Positions 26,761 through 36,978 of a stretch of 64,000 nt of DNA are shown piece by piece. The notes beneath the pieces were generated by a model. It ran no database searches and was not told the DNA's origin. It worked only from the letters and a program-made list of their open reading frames with translations. Source of the DNA: Candidatus Phosphoribacter hodrii (GTDB lineage Bacteria > Actinomycetota > Actinomycetes > Actinomycetales > Dermatophilaceae). A program made the position numbers and the translations under genes. How positions within the stretch are numbered: position 1 is the stretch's first letter; each line of letters opens with the position of its first letter. The stretch lies in contig JADJIB010000003.1 in assembly GCA_016707175.1 (NCBI GenBank), positions 248,001 through 312,000 on the forward strand. Direction: 5' to 3'.

Positions 26761-28403
26761 GTGACGAGTTGAGGTTTGGCGATCGCGAGCGTCGTGAAGC
26801 CGCCGGACACGTTGGCGCTGTCGATACCCGCGCCGGCCAGCGTGCGGTTGGCCAGGTAGGAGCGGAACCCCGACGCGCAGTGAACGACGATGGGCCGACC
26901 GGCCGCGGCCCGCCGGATCTCCTCGATCGACGCCGCGACGTCGGGCTGCGGCACGAGCATCGCGCCCTCGATGTGTCCGCGGTCCCATTCGCCGGGGTTC
27001 CGCACGTCGAGCACGAGCGTCGTCTCGGGGTCCAGCGGACCGACCGGGTCGTGCTGGGTGAGGCGGCCGGACAACACGTTGTCGGCGATCATCCCCAGCA
27101 TCATCACCGGGTCCTTCGCCGCACCGAACGGCGGGGCATAGGACAGGTCGAGATCGACCAGATCGTCGACCCGCAACCCGCCCCGGGTGGCGGTGGCGAT
27201 GACGTCGATGCGCTTGTCGACGCCCTCGCGGCCGACTCCCTGGGCTCCGAGGATGCGGCCCTCGCCGTCGAAGTGCAGCAGCAGGTGCATCGTCTCGGCA
27301 CCGGGGTAGTAGCCGGCGTGGTGACCCGCGTGCACCCGGACGGTGTGGAAGGGCCGGTCTCCCAGGGAGCGCCGAGAGGCGCCCGTCATGGCGATGGTGA
27401 GGTCGAAGACCCGCACGGCGGCCGTGCCGAGGGGCCGGGGTGAGCGCCGCCCACCCCCCGCAATCGAGTCGGCGGCCACTCGGCCACTCCGGTTGGCGGG
27501 GGTGGCTAGGGCGACAGGAGCCACGGCCCCGGTGATCGCGTGCGTGCTGGCCGTGGCGTCGCCGACGGCCCAGATGTGTGGGTCGGAGGTGCGCTGGTCG
27601 TCATCGACAATGATCGCCCCCTGCTCGGTGAGGGCCAGGCCGGCGGCCGCGGCGAGCTCCGAGCGCGGCCTGACCCCGACCGACAGGATGACCAGGTCGG
27701 CGGGCAGGACCGTGCCGTCGGCGAGCTCGACGACCGGGGTGCCCTCGACGTCGAGGATGGCGCGAGCGGCGACTCCCTCGTGCACGTTGACCCCGTGGGT
27801 GCGCAGTTCATCGGTGACGTATGCCGCGAGCTCGGCATCGATGACTGGGAGCACGTGGGGGGCCGCTTCGACGATGCTCACGTCCAGGCCGGCGTGGCGC
27901 AGGGCCTCGGCGGCCTCCAGGCCGATGAACCCGGCGCCCAGGACGACGGCGCGTGCGGCGCCCTGCTGAACCCAGCCGCGGATCGTGTCCGCGTCGGGGA
28001 CCGTCCGAAGGGTCCGCACCCGCGGGTGGTCGATGCCGGGGATCGGTGGGCGGACGGCATACGCCCCGGGGGCCAGGACGAGCGCGTCGTAGCCGATGCG
28101 CTCCTCGCGGCCTTCGGGACCGCGCACGGTGACCTCGCGGGCGGCCGGGTCGATCGCGGTGGCGAGGGTGTCGACGCGGACCTCGAGGCCGAGGGTGGCG
28201 GCGAGTGACCCCGGCGTGCGCAGGAGCAGGTCGCTGCGGTTGGCGATCTCGCCGCTGAGGAAGTAGGGGAGCCCGCAGTTGGCGAACGACACCTCCGAGC
28301 CCTGCTCGACGACGACGATGCGCGCGCTGGGGTCCAGTCGGCGCAGCCGCGCGGCGGCACTCATCCCCCCGGCGACTCCACCGATGACCACGACGGTTCT
28401 CAC
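26619..28403 (-). CDS. CoA-disulfide/persulfide reductase with C-terminal rhodanese domain
   Basis: Flavoprotein of the CoADR-RHD type (about 594 residues), which reduces CoA disulfide or persulfide and handles sulfane sulfur. Seen: FAD site VVVIGGVAGGMSAAARLRRL, active Cys in SFANCGLPYFLSG, NAD site VVLGAGFIGLEAAEAL, dimerisation domain, then rhodanese with VLDVRNPGEWDRGHIEG and catalytic Cys in VVHCASGFRSYLANR. The normal end is near SGGFTTL; about 50 further low-complexity residues are read antisense through tadC. GTG 28403 has AGGAG ten bases upstream; GTG 28412 is too close to it. It splits the Tad locus and carries a CsoR/CstR-type operator. Confidence 0.9.
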   Translation of the reverse strand: MRTVVVIGGVAGGMSAAARLRRLDPSARIVVVEQGSEVSFANCGLPYFLSGEIANRSDLLLRTPGSLAATLGLEVRVDTLATAIDPAAREVTVRGPEGREERIGYDALVLAPGAYAVRPPIPGIDHPRVRTLRTVPDADTIRGWVQQGAARAVVLGAGFIGLEAAEALRHAGLDVSIVEAAPHVLPVIDAELAAYVTDELRTHGVNVHEGVAARAILDVEGTPVVELADGTVLPADLVILSVGVRPRSELAAAAGLALTEQGAIIVDDDQRTSDPHIWAVGDATASTHAITGAVAPVALATPANRSGRVAADSIAGGGRRSPRPLGTAAVRVFDLTIAMTGASRRSLGDRPFHTVRVHAGHHAGYYPGAETMHLLLHFDGEGRILGAQGVGREGVDKRIDVIATATRGGLRVDDLVDLDLSYAPPFGAAKDPVMMLGMIADNVLSGRLTQHDPVGPLDPETTLVLDVRNPGEWDRGHIEGAMLVPQPDVAASIEEIRRAAAGRPIVVHCASGFRSYLANRTLAGAGIDSANVSGGFTTLAIAKPQLVTHPQTSPASATTSGTTVSSTNAGRNANPSGSTIVTPSLAAASSISCS

Positions 28404-28440
28404 GACTGCCACGCTCCTTGACTCTTCAGTTCGGGTTGAA

Positions 28441-28460
28441 GCATACCCCTAGGGGTATGC
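28441..28460 (-). promoter_or_regulatory. 20-bp perfect palindrome, CsoR/CstR-type operator
   Basis: GCATACCCCTAGGGGTATGC is a perfect palindrome 38 bases before the reductase start. ATACCCC...GGGGTAT half-sites are typical of CsoR-family repressors, including the persulfide sensor CstR, which controls rhodanese and CoADR genes in other bacteria. No CsoR-family gene is present in the window. Confidence 0.65.
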
Positions 28461-28479
28461 CACGCGTGCGCGGGTCCGG

Positions 28480-28521
28480 GTTGTCCACACCCGCCTGGTC
28501 AGTTGTCCCATCATCCACAGG
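28480..28521 (+). promoter_or_regulatory. 42-bp element upstream of flp, DnaA-box-like ends (copy 2)
   Basis: Same orientation and layout as the copy at 23236-23277: GTTGTCCACA at the left end, CATCCACAGG at the right end, 35 of 42 positions identical. It ends 77 bases before the flp start and lies next to the CsoR-type palindrome of the divergent gene. Confidence 0.65.
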
Positions 28522-28598
28522 CCGGGCGGGAGGCGCTGACAACAGGTCGGGTCGGCGGTGAGGATCGAGGTATCGGTCTGCGACTGAAGGGACGTGTG

Positions 28599-28805
28599 AT
28601 GATGGGAAAAGCCTTGAGGTGGAAGCTGATTGGCGGCTGGCGTGAGGCTCGCCGCCGCATGGACGCCGGCATGACGACGGCGGAGTATGCCGTGGGCACG
28701 CTGGCCGCGGTGGCGTTCGCCGCGGCGCTGATCGCGGTCGTGAAATCCGATGCGGTGCGTTCGGCCTTGGCTCGAATCATCCAGTCCGCGCTGAGCACGG
28801 GGTGA
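28599..28805 (+). CDS. flp: Flp-type pilin (DUF4244)
   Basis: A 68-residue prepilin. A basic leader (KLIGGWREARRRMDAG) precedes MTTAEYAVGTLAAVAFAAAL, with the Glu five residues after the presumed cleavage point and a single hydrophobic helix, as in actinobacterial Flp/DUF4244 proteins. I choose ATG 28599 because AAGGGA stands six bases upstream; ATG 28602 is the alternative. It is the major pilin candidate of the Tad system. Confidence 0.85.
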   Translation: MMGKALRWKLIGGWREARRRMDAGMTTAEYAVGTLAAVAFAAALIAVVKSDAVRSALARIIQSALSTG

Positions 28806-28815
28806 GGGTGCCCCG

Positions 28816-29175
28816 GTGAGGCGGCCGCGTGGTCGGAGCGAGCGCGGGATGGCGACGGCCGAGTTCGCGGTGGCGCTGCCTGCGGTGGTGCTCGTGTTGG
28901 TGGTGGCGCTGAGCGCTATCGGAGCCGGGATCGACCAGATCCGGTGTGTCGATGCCGCCCGGCTTGCAGCGCGGGCGTTGGCCAGGGGCGACTCCCAGGG
29001 CGCCGCGGCCGCGTTGGCGCGTGGCGCGGCTCCCTCGGGTGCATCAGTGACCCTGAGCGCCGGTGGCGACCTGGCGACAGCGATGGTCTCGGTGTCGCGC
29101 CGGGCGCCCGTGGTGGGCTTCTCCTGGGTCGTGGCGGCGTCGGCGACTGCTCCCCGTGAGGCGGTTCCGCCGTGA
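28816..29175 (+). CDS. tadE: TadE-like minor pilin
   Basis: A 119-residue pseudopilin: short basic leader (RRPRGRSERG), then MATAEFAVALPAVVLVLVVA with the conserved Glu, followed by a small extracellular domain. Processing after the Gly by prepilin peptidase is expected. It lies ten bases after flp and overlaps the next gene by four bases. Confidence 0.85.
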   Translation: MRRPRGRSERGMATAEFAVALPAVVLVLVVALSAIGAGIDQIRCVDAARLAARALARGDSQGAAAALARGAAPSGASVTLSAGGDLATAMVSVSRRAPVVGFSWVVAASATAPREAVPP

Positions 29176-29516
29176 GCCGTGAGCGTGGTCAGAGCACCGT
29201 GGCAGTGCTCGGGGTCCTGGGCGCGCTGGTGGCGTCAACGGTCGGAGCGCTCGACCTGGCCAGAGCGGTCAACGCCGCCCACGTCGCGCGGGCTGCCGCC
29301 GATCTCGCCGCGCTGGCCGGTGCGGGCGCAGGGGTTCGCGGTGCTGGCGCGGGAGAGGCCTGCGCTCAGGCCTCCCGGTTGGCCGCGCTCAACCACGCGC
29401 AACTCGTGGCGTGTGCAGTGCCGGGCGAGGGTTCGGTCGAAGTCTCCGTCACGGCGACTTCGGGCGGGCCGTGGCCGAGGACGGCCCGAGCCTCCGCGCG
29501 GGCTGGCCCTGGCTGA
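29172..29516 (+). CDS. TadF-like / Rv3654c-type secreted pseudopilin
   Basis: A 114-residue protein with a short N-terminal leader (SRERG), a hydrophobic helix (QSTVAVLGVLGALVASTVGA) and an Ala/Gly-rich exported domain containing two Cys (EACAQASRL and VACAV) that may form a disulfide. The position as last gene of the Tad cluster matches Rv3654c-type proteins. GTG 29172 overlaps the tadE stop. Confidence 0.78.
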   Translation: MSRERGQSTVAVLGVLGALVASTVGALDLARAVNAAHVARAAADLAALAGAGAGVRGAGAGEACAQASRLAALNHAQLVACAVPGEGSVEVSVTATSGGPWPRTARASARAGPG

Positions 29517-29529
29517 GCCCGTCGGGACC

Positions 29530-29829
29530 TTAGAGACCGTCAGTGCTGCGCGGACCCGCGCCACCGGAGGCCGGGGGCGCGGTGCGCAACTCCTTGAGTT
29601 CCTTGCGCCGGGCGACCCGACGCTTGGTCCCGAGGGCCATGAATCGCACCCCGAGCCACAACAGCAACATCGACGCGGCACCGGCGACGAACAGCGTGAT
29701 CGGCAGCACGGTCAACTGCAGCCCGGTCGCTCCCAGCGTCACCCCGGTCTCGCTCTGCAAGGCCAACCACGCGAGCCAGCCACCCGCGCCCACTCCGATG
29801 AGGAGCAGGATCAACCCGAATGCGACCAC
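29530..29829 (-). CDS. Small two-helix membrane protein
   Basis: A 99-residue protein with two membrane segments (about residues 1-22 and 36-60) and a basic C-terminal tail (GTKRRVARRKELKELRTAPP). GTG 29829 is preceded by AGGAGG with five-base spacing, so I reject the longer frame from 29898. It has no family I can name, though it is similar in outline to LapA-like proteins. It is convergent with the Tad cluster and follows the helicase gene on the same strand. Confidence 0.7.
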   Translation of the reverse strand: MVAFGLILLLIGVGAGGWLAWLALQSETGVTLGATGLQLTVLPITLFVAGAASMLLLWLGVRFMALGTKRRVARRKELKELRTAPPASGGAGPRSTDGL

Positions 29830-29897
29830 GTTGTCCTCCTGATGTCCCACCCACGTCGTCGACCGCGGACGGCGGTTCGACGGCTTCGGTGGCGACA

Positions 29898-32348
29898 CTA
29901 CTCAGGGCCGCAACGTTCCAGCAGGCTCACCACGTGGGCAAGGACCCGCACGGCGCCGGCTTTGTCCAGCGGATGGTTGCCGTTGCCACACTTGGGCGAC
30001 TGGACGCACGACGGGCAGCCGTCCCGGCAGGCGCACCCCGCCACGACGTCACGGGTCGCCGCGAGCCAGTCGTGCAGGGCGGCATACCCGCGCTGCGCGA
30101 ACCCGGCCCCGCCCGGGTAGCCGTCGTAGACGAGCACCGTCGGCAACCCCGTGTCCGGGTGCCGCGCGGTCGACACCCCGCCAATGTCCCAGCGGTCGGC
30201 GCTCGCCACGAGGGGCAGCATCCCGATCGCCGCGTGCTCGGCGGCGTGAAGGGCCCCCGGTATGCCGCTCGCGTCCACGCCCACGTCGAGCAGCGTCTCC
30301 TCGGGGAGGGTCCACCAGACGCCGGTCGTCGACAGGGTGCGGACCGGGAGGTCGAGTGGGTGCTCCCCGATGACCTCGCCGTCGGGCAGTCGGCGCAGGA
30401 AGGACATCACTTGGTGGTGCACGGTCACCTCGCCGAACGCGGCGGTCAACGGGCCGCTCGACACCTGCTCACGCACCTTCCCCAGGTTGAACTCGCTCAC
30501 CGACCTCGCCTGCGTGCTCCAGCCCGGGTCGCCGGCGACGACGAGGGCCGAGCCTTCATCGAGGTCGAGCGCGGTGACGACGAAACTGCGCCCCTGGTGG
30601 ACGTGGACGGCGCCTGGGTGGACCGCCGCGTCGGCGCGCGACTCGTCGACGAGGCCCACGACCCGGCCGGTCGAGCGCTCCACGACCCGCACGGTCTGCC
30701 CGATCCCGCGCAACGACACCGACGCAGCCGGTGGCTCGTCACGGGCCCAGTAGACGCCGGTGGGTCGGCGCCGCACGACACCGTCTGCCACCAACCGGTC
30801 AAGCAGCGGCCCGGCACCCGGCCCGAACAGGTCCGGCGCGAGGTCGGCGTCGGTCACCGGCAATTCGGCCGCCGCGCAGACGAGGTGGGGGGCCAAGACA
30901 TGTGGGTTGTCCGGGTCGACGACCGCGACCTCGACAGGCCGGTCGAAGATGGCCTCCGGGTTGCGCACGAGGAAGCCGTCCAGCGGGTCGTCGGCGGCGA
31001 CGAGCACCGCCAGCGACTCGCGGCCGGCCCGCCCGGCTCGGCCCACCTGTTGCCAGAACGACGACACCGTCCCCGGCCAACCCGCAAGGAGCACCGCGTC
31101 CAGGCCGCTGACATCGATGCCGAGTTCCAGCGCGGTCGTCGCTGCGAGGCCGCGCAGGTGACCGGAGCGCAACTGCCCCTCCAGGATCCGCCGTTCTTCG
31201 GGCAGATACCCGCCTCGGTATGCCGCGATCACCGCTCCCGACCCGACGGTTCCGTCACGATCGGCGGTGGTCTCGCCCCGGCTTCCGCCGGCCTCGTAGT
31301 GATCGGCGGCGGCCCCGCCTCGATCGGCCGAGCGGCGGGTGGCCGCCTGGGCAAGCACCTCCGCTCCGACCCGCGATCGGGCGAAGGCCACCGTCTGCAC
31401 GCCCTCGTCCACCAGATCGGCCAACAGATCCGCAGCCTCGGCCACGGCCGAGCGCCGCCGCGCGGTCACCCCAGATTCGGCATCGGTCACCGGCCGGATC
31501 GACGGCTCCCACAACCCGATGGTCACCGCCGCGCGTGGCGAGCCGTCGAGCGTGACCGGGCGGACCGGCATACCGATCAGGCGAGCGGCGTGCCCACCCG
31601 GGTCGGCGACGGTCGCGGAGGCGAGGACGAAGGTGGGGTAGGAGCGGTAGCGGGCTGCGACCCGGCGCAACCGCCGCAGCACCAGCGCGAGGTGCGACCC
31701 GAAAACCCCTCGGTAGACGTGGCATTCGTCGATGACGACATAGCGCAAGGCGCGCAGGAACGGAGCCCACCGCTCGTGCCCGGGCAACAACGAGTGGTGG
31801 ACGAGGTCGGGGTTGGTCAGCACATAGGCCCCGTGCTCGCGGATCCACCGCCGTTCCTCAGGAGGTGTGTCGCCGTCATAGGTCGCGACGCGCAGCCCCG
31901 GCAACGCGAGCCGGGTCACCCGGTCGAGTTGGTCGTGGGCCAGAGCCTTGGTCGGCGCGAGATACAGCGCAGTCGCGCCGCGCCCCGTGGGTGCCGATGC
32001 TCCATCAAGCACGTCCGAGAGCACCGGAACGAGGTAACCCAGGGACTTGCCCGAGGCCGTCCCCGTGGCGACGACGACGTGCTCGCCGCCATGCGCGGCC
32101 TCAGCTGTCTCGACCTGGTGGCTCCACAACGTGGCGATGCCCTCGCCGAGGAGCGCTCCCGCGAGGGACGGGGTCACCCAGGACGGCAGGTCGGCCGTGC
32201 GGGCCGCTCGCTCGGGGATCCGCCGGGTATGCCGCAGCCGCGCCTGACGATCGCCGCTCGCCAGGCGCGACAGCAACGCCGCGGGGTCGGCGCGGGCCGC
32301 CTCGGCCGGGTCAGGTCGCGTCTCTTGCGGAGTGGGCATTGTGCTCAC
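29898..32348 (-). CDS. DEAD/DEAH helicase with DUF1998 zinc domain (MrfA-like)
   Basis: An 816-residue superfamily 2 helicase. Seen: Walker A VVATGTASGKSLGYL, DECH box in VVIDECHVYRG, motif III VLASATVAD, motif VI QQVGRAGRAGRES, and a C-terminal DUF1998 region with four Cys (CACRDGCPSCVQSPKC). B. subtilis MrfA of this type repairs mitomycin C damage. M. tuberculosis Rv3649 occupies the equivalent place near topA and the Tad genes. An insertion rich in Asp, Gly and Arg (about residues 335-370) is not conserved. The start is GTG 32348; ATG 32339 is possible. Confidence 0.9.
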   Translation of the reverse strand: MSTMPTPQETRPDPAEAARADPAALLSRLASGDRQARLRHTRRIPERAARTADLPSWVTPSLAGALLGEGIATLWSHQVETAEAAHGGEHVVVATGTASGKSLGYLVPVLSDVLDGASAPTGRGATALYLAPTKALAHDQLDRVTRLALPGLRVATYDGDTPPEERRWIREHGAYVLTNPDLVHHSLLPGHERWAPFLRALRYVVIDECHVYRGVFGSHLALVLRRLRRVAARYRSYPTFVLASATVADPGGHAARLIGMPVRPVTLDGSPRAAVTIGLWEPSIRPVTDAESGVTARRRSAVAEAADLLADLVDEGVQTVAFARSRVGAEVLAQAATRRSADRGGAAADHYEAGGSRGETTADRDGTVGSGAVIAAYRGGYLPEERRILEGQLRSGHLRGLAATTALELGIDVSGLDAVLLAGWPGTVSSFWQQVGRAGRAGRESLAVLVAADDPLDGFLVRNPEAIFDRPVEVAVVDPDNPHVLAPHLVCAAAELPVTDADLAPDLFGPGAGPLLDRLVADGVVRRRPTGVYWARDEPPAASVSLRGIGQTVRVVERSTGRVVGLVDESRADAAVHPGAVHVHQGRSFVVTALDLDEGSALVVAGDPGWSTQARSVSEFNLGKVREQVSSGPLTAAFGEVTVHHQVMSFLRRLPDGEVIGEHPLDLPVRTLSTTGVWWTLPEETLLDVGVDASGIPGALHAAEHAAIGMLPLVASADRWDIGGVSTARHPDTGLPTVLVYDGYPGGAGFAQRGYAALHDWLAATRDVVAGCACRDGCPSCVQSPKCGNGNHPLDKAGAVRVLAHVVSLLERCGPE

Positions 32349-32402
32349 CGTAGGCTGCCGAGGTAACGTTCAAAGAAAGGCAGTGAGCGGAAGGTTGTGA
32401 TC

Positions 32403-32744
32403 GTGGATCTGGCGTTGTCGACCACGGCGCAGGGGGAGCGCACGATTGTGCACGTCGGTGGGGAGATCGACGTCTATACGGCACCTCAATTGCGACGGCG
32501 ACTCGATGAGCCGATCCACGCCGGGTGCAAAGACCTGGTCGTTGACCTCGGCCGGGTCACTTTTCTGGATTCCACGGGTCTGGGCGTCCTGGTCGGGAGG
32601 CTGAAGATGGTGCGCTCCCAAGGTGGCCGGATGCGGATCGTCGGTGCAACCGACCGAGTCCTCAAGGTGTTCACGATCACGGGGCTCGACCGGGTCCTGG
32701 AGATGTTCCCGACCCTGGCGGACGTCCCCGACGACCTGGCCTGA
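32403..32744 (+). CDS. STAS-domain anti-anti-sigma factor
   Basis: A 113-residue single-domain protein of the SpoIIAA/RsbV/BldG type. The phosphorylatable Ser lies in VTFLDSTGLGVLVGRL, with the preceding GGEIDVYTAPQLRRRL typical. Unphosphorylated it would bind an anti-sigma kinase and free a sigma factor. I prefer GTG 32403 because GGAAGG is eight bases upstream; GTG 32397 is in frame but too close. No anti-sigma kinase is in the window. Confidence 0.87.
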   Translation: MDLALSTTAQGERTIVHVGGEIDVYTAPQLRRRLDEPIHAGCKDLVVDLGRVTFLDSTGLGVLVGRLKMVRSQGGRMRIVGATDRVLKVFTITGLDRVLEMFPTLADVPDDLA

Positions 32745-32814
32745 TCGGCCTCGACCCCGCCCGTGCCGACCGGCGGTGCCCCCGGTCGTGACCCACGTTC
32801 CCATTGGCTTGGGC

Positions 32815-32828
32815 TGCAAGCGTTTTCA
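32815..32828 (+). promoter_or_regulatory. Possible LacI-type operator upstream of hppA
   Basis: TGCAAGCGTTTTCA is palindromic at five of seven pairs and differs at one position from the cre consensus TGWAARCGYTWNCA. It lies 166 bases before the hppA start. A single weak match is not strong evidence. Confidence 0.25.
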
Positions 32829-32993
32829 TCGGCGGCGTGAGCCGTTACACACCTCCTGAGCGGGCCAGCACTGTCGCCTCGCGACGGTTGCGGGCGATAG
32901 CCTCGCCCCGGAACACACGGATGTGCCTCCGCTGAACCCCCCGTTCGGCGCCGACCCCGTGCGCCGCCATGGGCGGCGTCTAGGAGGAAATGC

Positions 32994-35300
<2,307 letters not shown>

Positions 35301-35334
35301 GCACGCGGCATACCTGCTGCTCCTTCGAGCACAC

Positions 35335-35371
35335 GAGAGGGTCGGCTTCCCGTTGGGGAGCCGACCCTCTC
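35335..35371 (+). terminator. hppA terminator
   Basis: GAGAGGGTCGGCT (35335-35347) pairs perfectly with AGCCGACCCTCTC (35359-35371) across an 11-base loop, 34 bases beyond the hppA stop. Confidence 0.8.
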
Positions 35372-35389
35372 GCTGCGCCCAACCCCCTT

Positions 35390-35444
35390 GCTGGGTCGAG
35401 GTATTCGGCCGTCAGCGAACGATGGCGGAATACCTCGACCCGGC
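35390..35444. repeat. Palindromic dispersed repeat, copy A
   Basis: GGGTCGAGGTATTC (35393-35406) and GAATACCTCGACCC (35428-35441) are perfect arms. The inner sequences GGCCGTC and GATGGCG are imperfectly complementary. It lies between the convergent hppA and arsM genes and could serve as a terminator. Copies B and C are at 36904 and 55399. Confidence 0.8.
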
Positions 35445-35470
35445 TGGGCGGGGGCGGGGTCGGGGGCGCG

Positions 35471-36457
35471 TCAGAGCGGCCTGCGGGCGCGGATCGACGC
35501 GCTGGCGAAGGCGCCTTCCAACGCCGTCACCGTGGCCTCGACGTCGAATCCGTCCGGGATCTGCGACGGCTCCAACATCGACGCGAGGTCCTCGAGGTCG
35601 ATCCGGGAGTAGGTCCGGGTGACCTCGACCGACGCGTCAACGAACCCCGCCGCGCCGAGTTTCGCCACATAGTCGGAGTCCAGCAGGGCCCCCGACACGC
35701 ACCCGGTCCACAGGCCCACGATGCCCGTGAGGTGCTCCGGGATCGGCCGCAGCAGCACGATGTCCGACACCGCGAACCGCCCCTCCGGGCGCAACACCCG
35801 GAACGCCTCGCGGAGCACCGCGTCCTTGTCGGGCGACAGGTTGATGACGCAGTTGGAGATGACGACGTCGACCGACGCGTCGCCCAGCGGCACCTCCTCA
35901 ATCGTCCCGAGCAGGAACGTCGCGTTCTCGACCCCCGCCTCGGCCTGGTTGCGACGGGCCAGTTCCAGCATTTCCGGGGTCATATCGAGCCCGTATGCCG
36001 TCCCGCCGGGTGCCACTCGCCGCGCGGACAGCAGGACATCCAGTCCGCCACCGGAGCCGAGGTCGAGGACGCTCTGCCCGGGCTGCAGGTCGGCCAACAG
36101 GGTCGGGTTGCCACAGCCGAGGGAGGCGACGAGGGCGCCGGCCGACGGGACCTCGCCGGGCTCGTAGAGGTCGCGCGTGATCGGGTCGGCCCCGGTCGGT
36201 GCTGCGCAGCACGAGGACCCACAGCAGGGCGCGCCAGCCGTCTCGGTGTGTTTGATCGGGTCAGCCGCAGCGGGTTCCGCGCAGCACGAGGGGGCGCAAC
36301 AGGATCCGGCGGCGGTCTCGGTGCCCTCGAGCAGGTCGAGGGTCGTGCGGGCGGCCGCCGCATAGCGCTCCTGGACGACCGAGCGGACTTGCTCCGCCGG
36401 GGTGTCGAGGCCCGCCGTCGAGGTGTGCGGGCCGGCAGGGCTGGATGACTGGCTCAT
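35471..36457 (-). CDS. arsM: Arsenite methyltransferase ArsM with Cys-rich N-terminus
   Basis: SAM-dependent methylation of As(III). The 328-residue protein has the ArsM start of domain LGCGNPTLLADLQPGQSVLD, SAM motif LDLGSGGGLDVLLSAR, catalytic Cys in VISNCVINLSPDK and a third Cys in GLWTGCVSGALLDSDYV. Upstream of the domain are two similar Cys blocks, GSCCAPSCCAEP and GAPCCGSSCCAAPTG (about residues 51-62 and 75-89), perhaps extra arsenic-binding sites. The start is ATG 36457 with AGGAGAG. It is divergent from arsR with an operator between. Confidence 0.92.
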   Translation of the reverse strand: MSQSSSPAGPHTSTAGLDTPAEQVRSVVQERYAAAARTTLDLLEGTETAAGSCCAPSCCAEPAAADPIKHTETAGAPCCGSSCCAAPTGADPITRDLYEPGEVPSAGALVASLGCGNPTLLADLQPGQSVLDLGSGGGLDVLLSARRVAPGGTAYGLDMTPEMLELARRNQAEAGVENATFLLGTIEEVPLGDASVDVVISNCVINLSPDKDAVLREAFRVLRPEGRFAVSDIVLLRPIPEHLTGIVGLWTGCVSGALLDSDYVAKLGAAGFVDASVEVTRTYSRIDLEDLASMLEPSQIPDGFDVEATVTALEGAFASASIRARRPL

Positions 36458-36467
36458 GGTCTCTCCT

Positions 36468-36489
36468 TGTTTCGATGACTGTCGAAACA
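36468..36489. promoter_or_regulatory. ArsR-type operator between arsM and arsR
   Basis: TGTTTCGA and TCGAAACA form perfect eight-base arms around TGACTG. A related half-site, TTGTTTCGATATCTGTCAA, follows at about 36502-36520, nearer arsR. Both genes could be repressed together. Confidence 0.7.
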
Positions 36490-36529
36490 CGATGCTGCAT
36501 CTTGTTTCGATATCTGTCAAGATAGACCC

Positions 36530-36874
36530 ATGACGACGACCCGGTTGGAGTTGGCGGCCCCCTGCTGCGCGCTCGGTGCGCCGCCCGTGTCGCCCGCCGA
36601 CGCCGAGGCGATCGCCCCGATGTTCAAAGCGCTCGGCGACCCGGTGCGGCTGCGCCTCGTGTCGCTCATCGCCGCTCAACCCGAGGCCTGCGTCTGCGAT
36701 CTCGTGGGCGCCTTCCCGTTGTCCGGGCCGACGATCTCCCACCACCTCAAGGTCCTTCGGGCCGCCGGGTTGGTCGACTGCGAGCGTCGGGGCACCTGGG
36801 TCTATTACTGGGTGAGGCCAGAGGCGTTGGCCCGGCTCAGTTCCCTGCTCGGGCGTCCCATCTCACCAGCCTGA
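36530..36874 (+). CDS. arsR: ArsR-family arsenic-responsive repressor
   Basis: A 114-residue winged-helix repressor. The metalloid-sensing Cys pair is in PEACVCDLVGAFP (about residues 48-50), followed by the recognition helix SGPTISHHLKVLRAAGLV. An additional Cys pair (APCCALG) lies at the N-terminus and may add a third thiol ligand, as in some ArsR types. The start is ATG 36530. Divergent from arsM, it presumably represses both genes until As(III) binds. Confidence 0.9.
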   Translation: MTTTRLELAAPCCALGAPPVSPADAEAIAPMFKALGDPVRLRLVSLIAAQPEACVCDLVGAFPLSGPTISHHLKVLRAAGLVDCERRGTWVYYWVRPEALARLSSLLGRPISPA

Positions 36875-36903
36875 CCCCGCCTCGCCAGCCCGACCCCCAG
36901 CTG

Positions 36904-36952
36904 ATTCGAGGTATTCCACCATCGCCGGGTAACGGCCGAATACCTCGACCCG
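36904..36952. repeat. Palindromic dispersed repeat, copy B (inverted)
   Basis: TCGAGGTATTC (36906-36916) pairs with GAATACCTCGA (36938-36948). The asymmetrical centre shows that this copy is in the opposite orientation to A and C. It lies between arsR and the methyltransferase gene. Confidence 0.75.
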
Positions 36953-36978
36953 GCAGGGGGCGGCATACCCTTGTCGCC

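Noticed and set aside
28441..28460. Counting the CsoR-type palindrome as members of the GTATGCCG family
   Set aside because: It reads GGTATGCC followed by A, not G, and its symmetry and G-tracts are explained by CsoR-family operators.
23236..28521. Replication origin, from DnaA-box-like ends
   Set aside because: Only two boxes per element, no AT-rich unwinding region, and no dnaA, dnaN or parAB genes nearby.
29820..32366. Antisense frame of about 850 codons opposite the helicase
   Set aside because: A GC shadow. The helicase frame has all superfamily 2 motifs, while the antisense product is compositionally odd.
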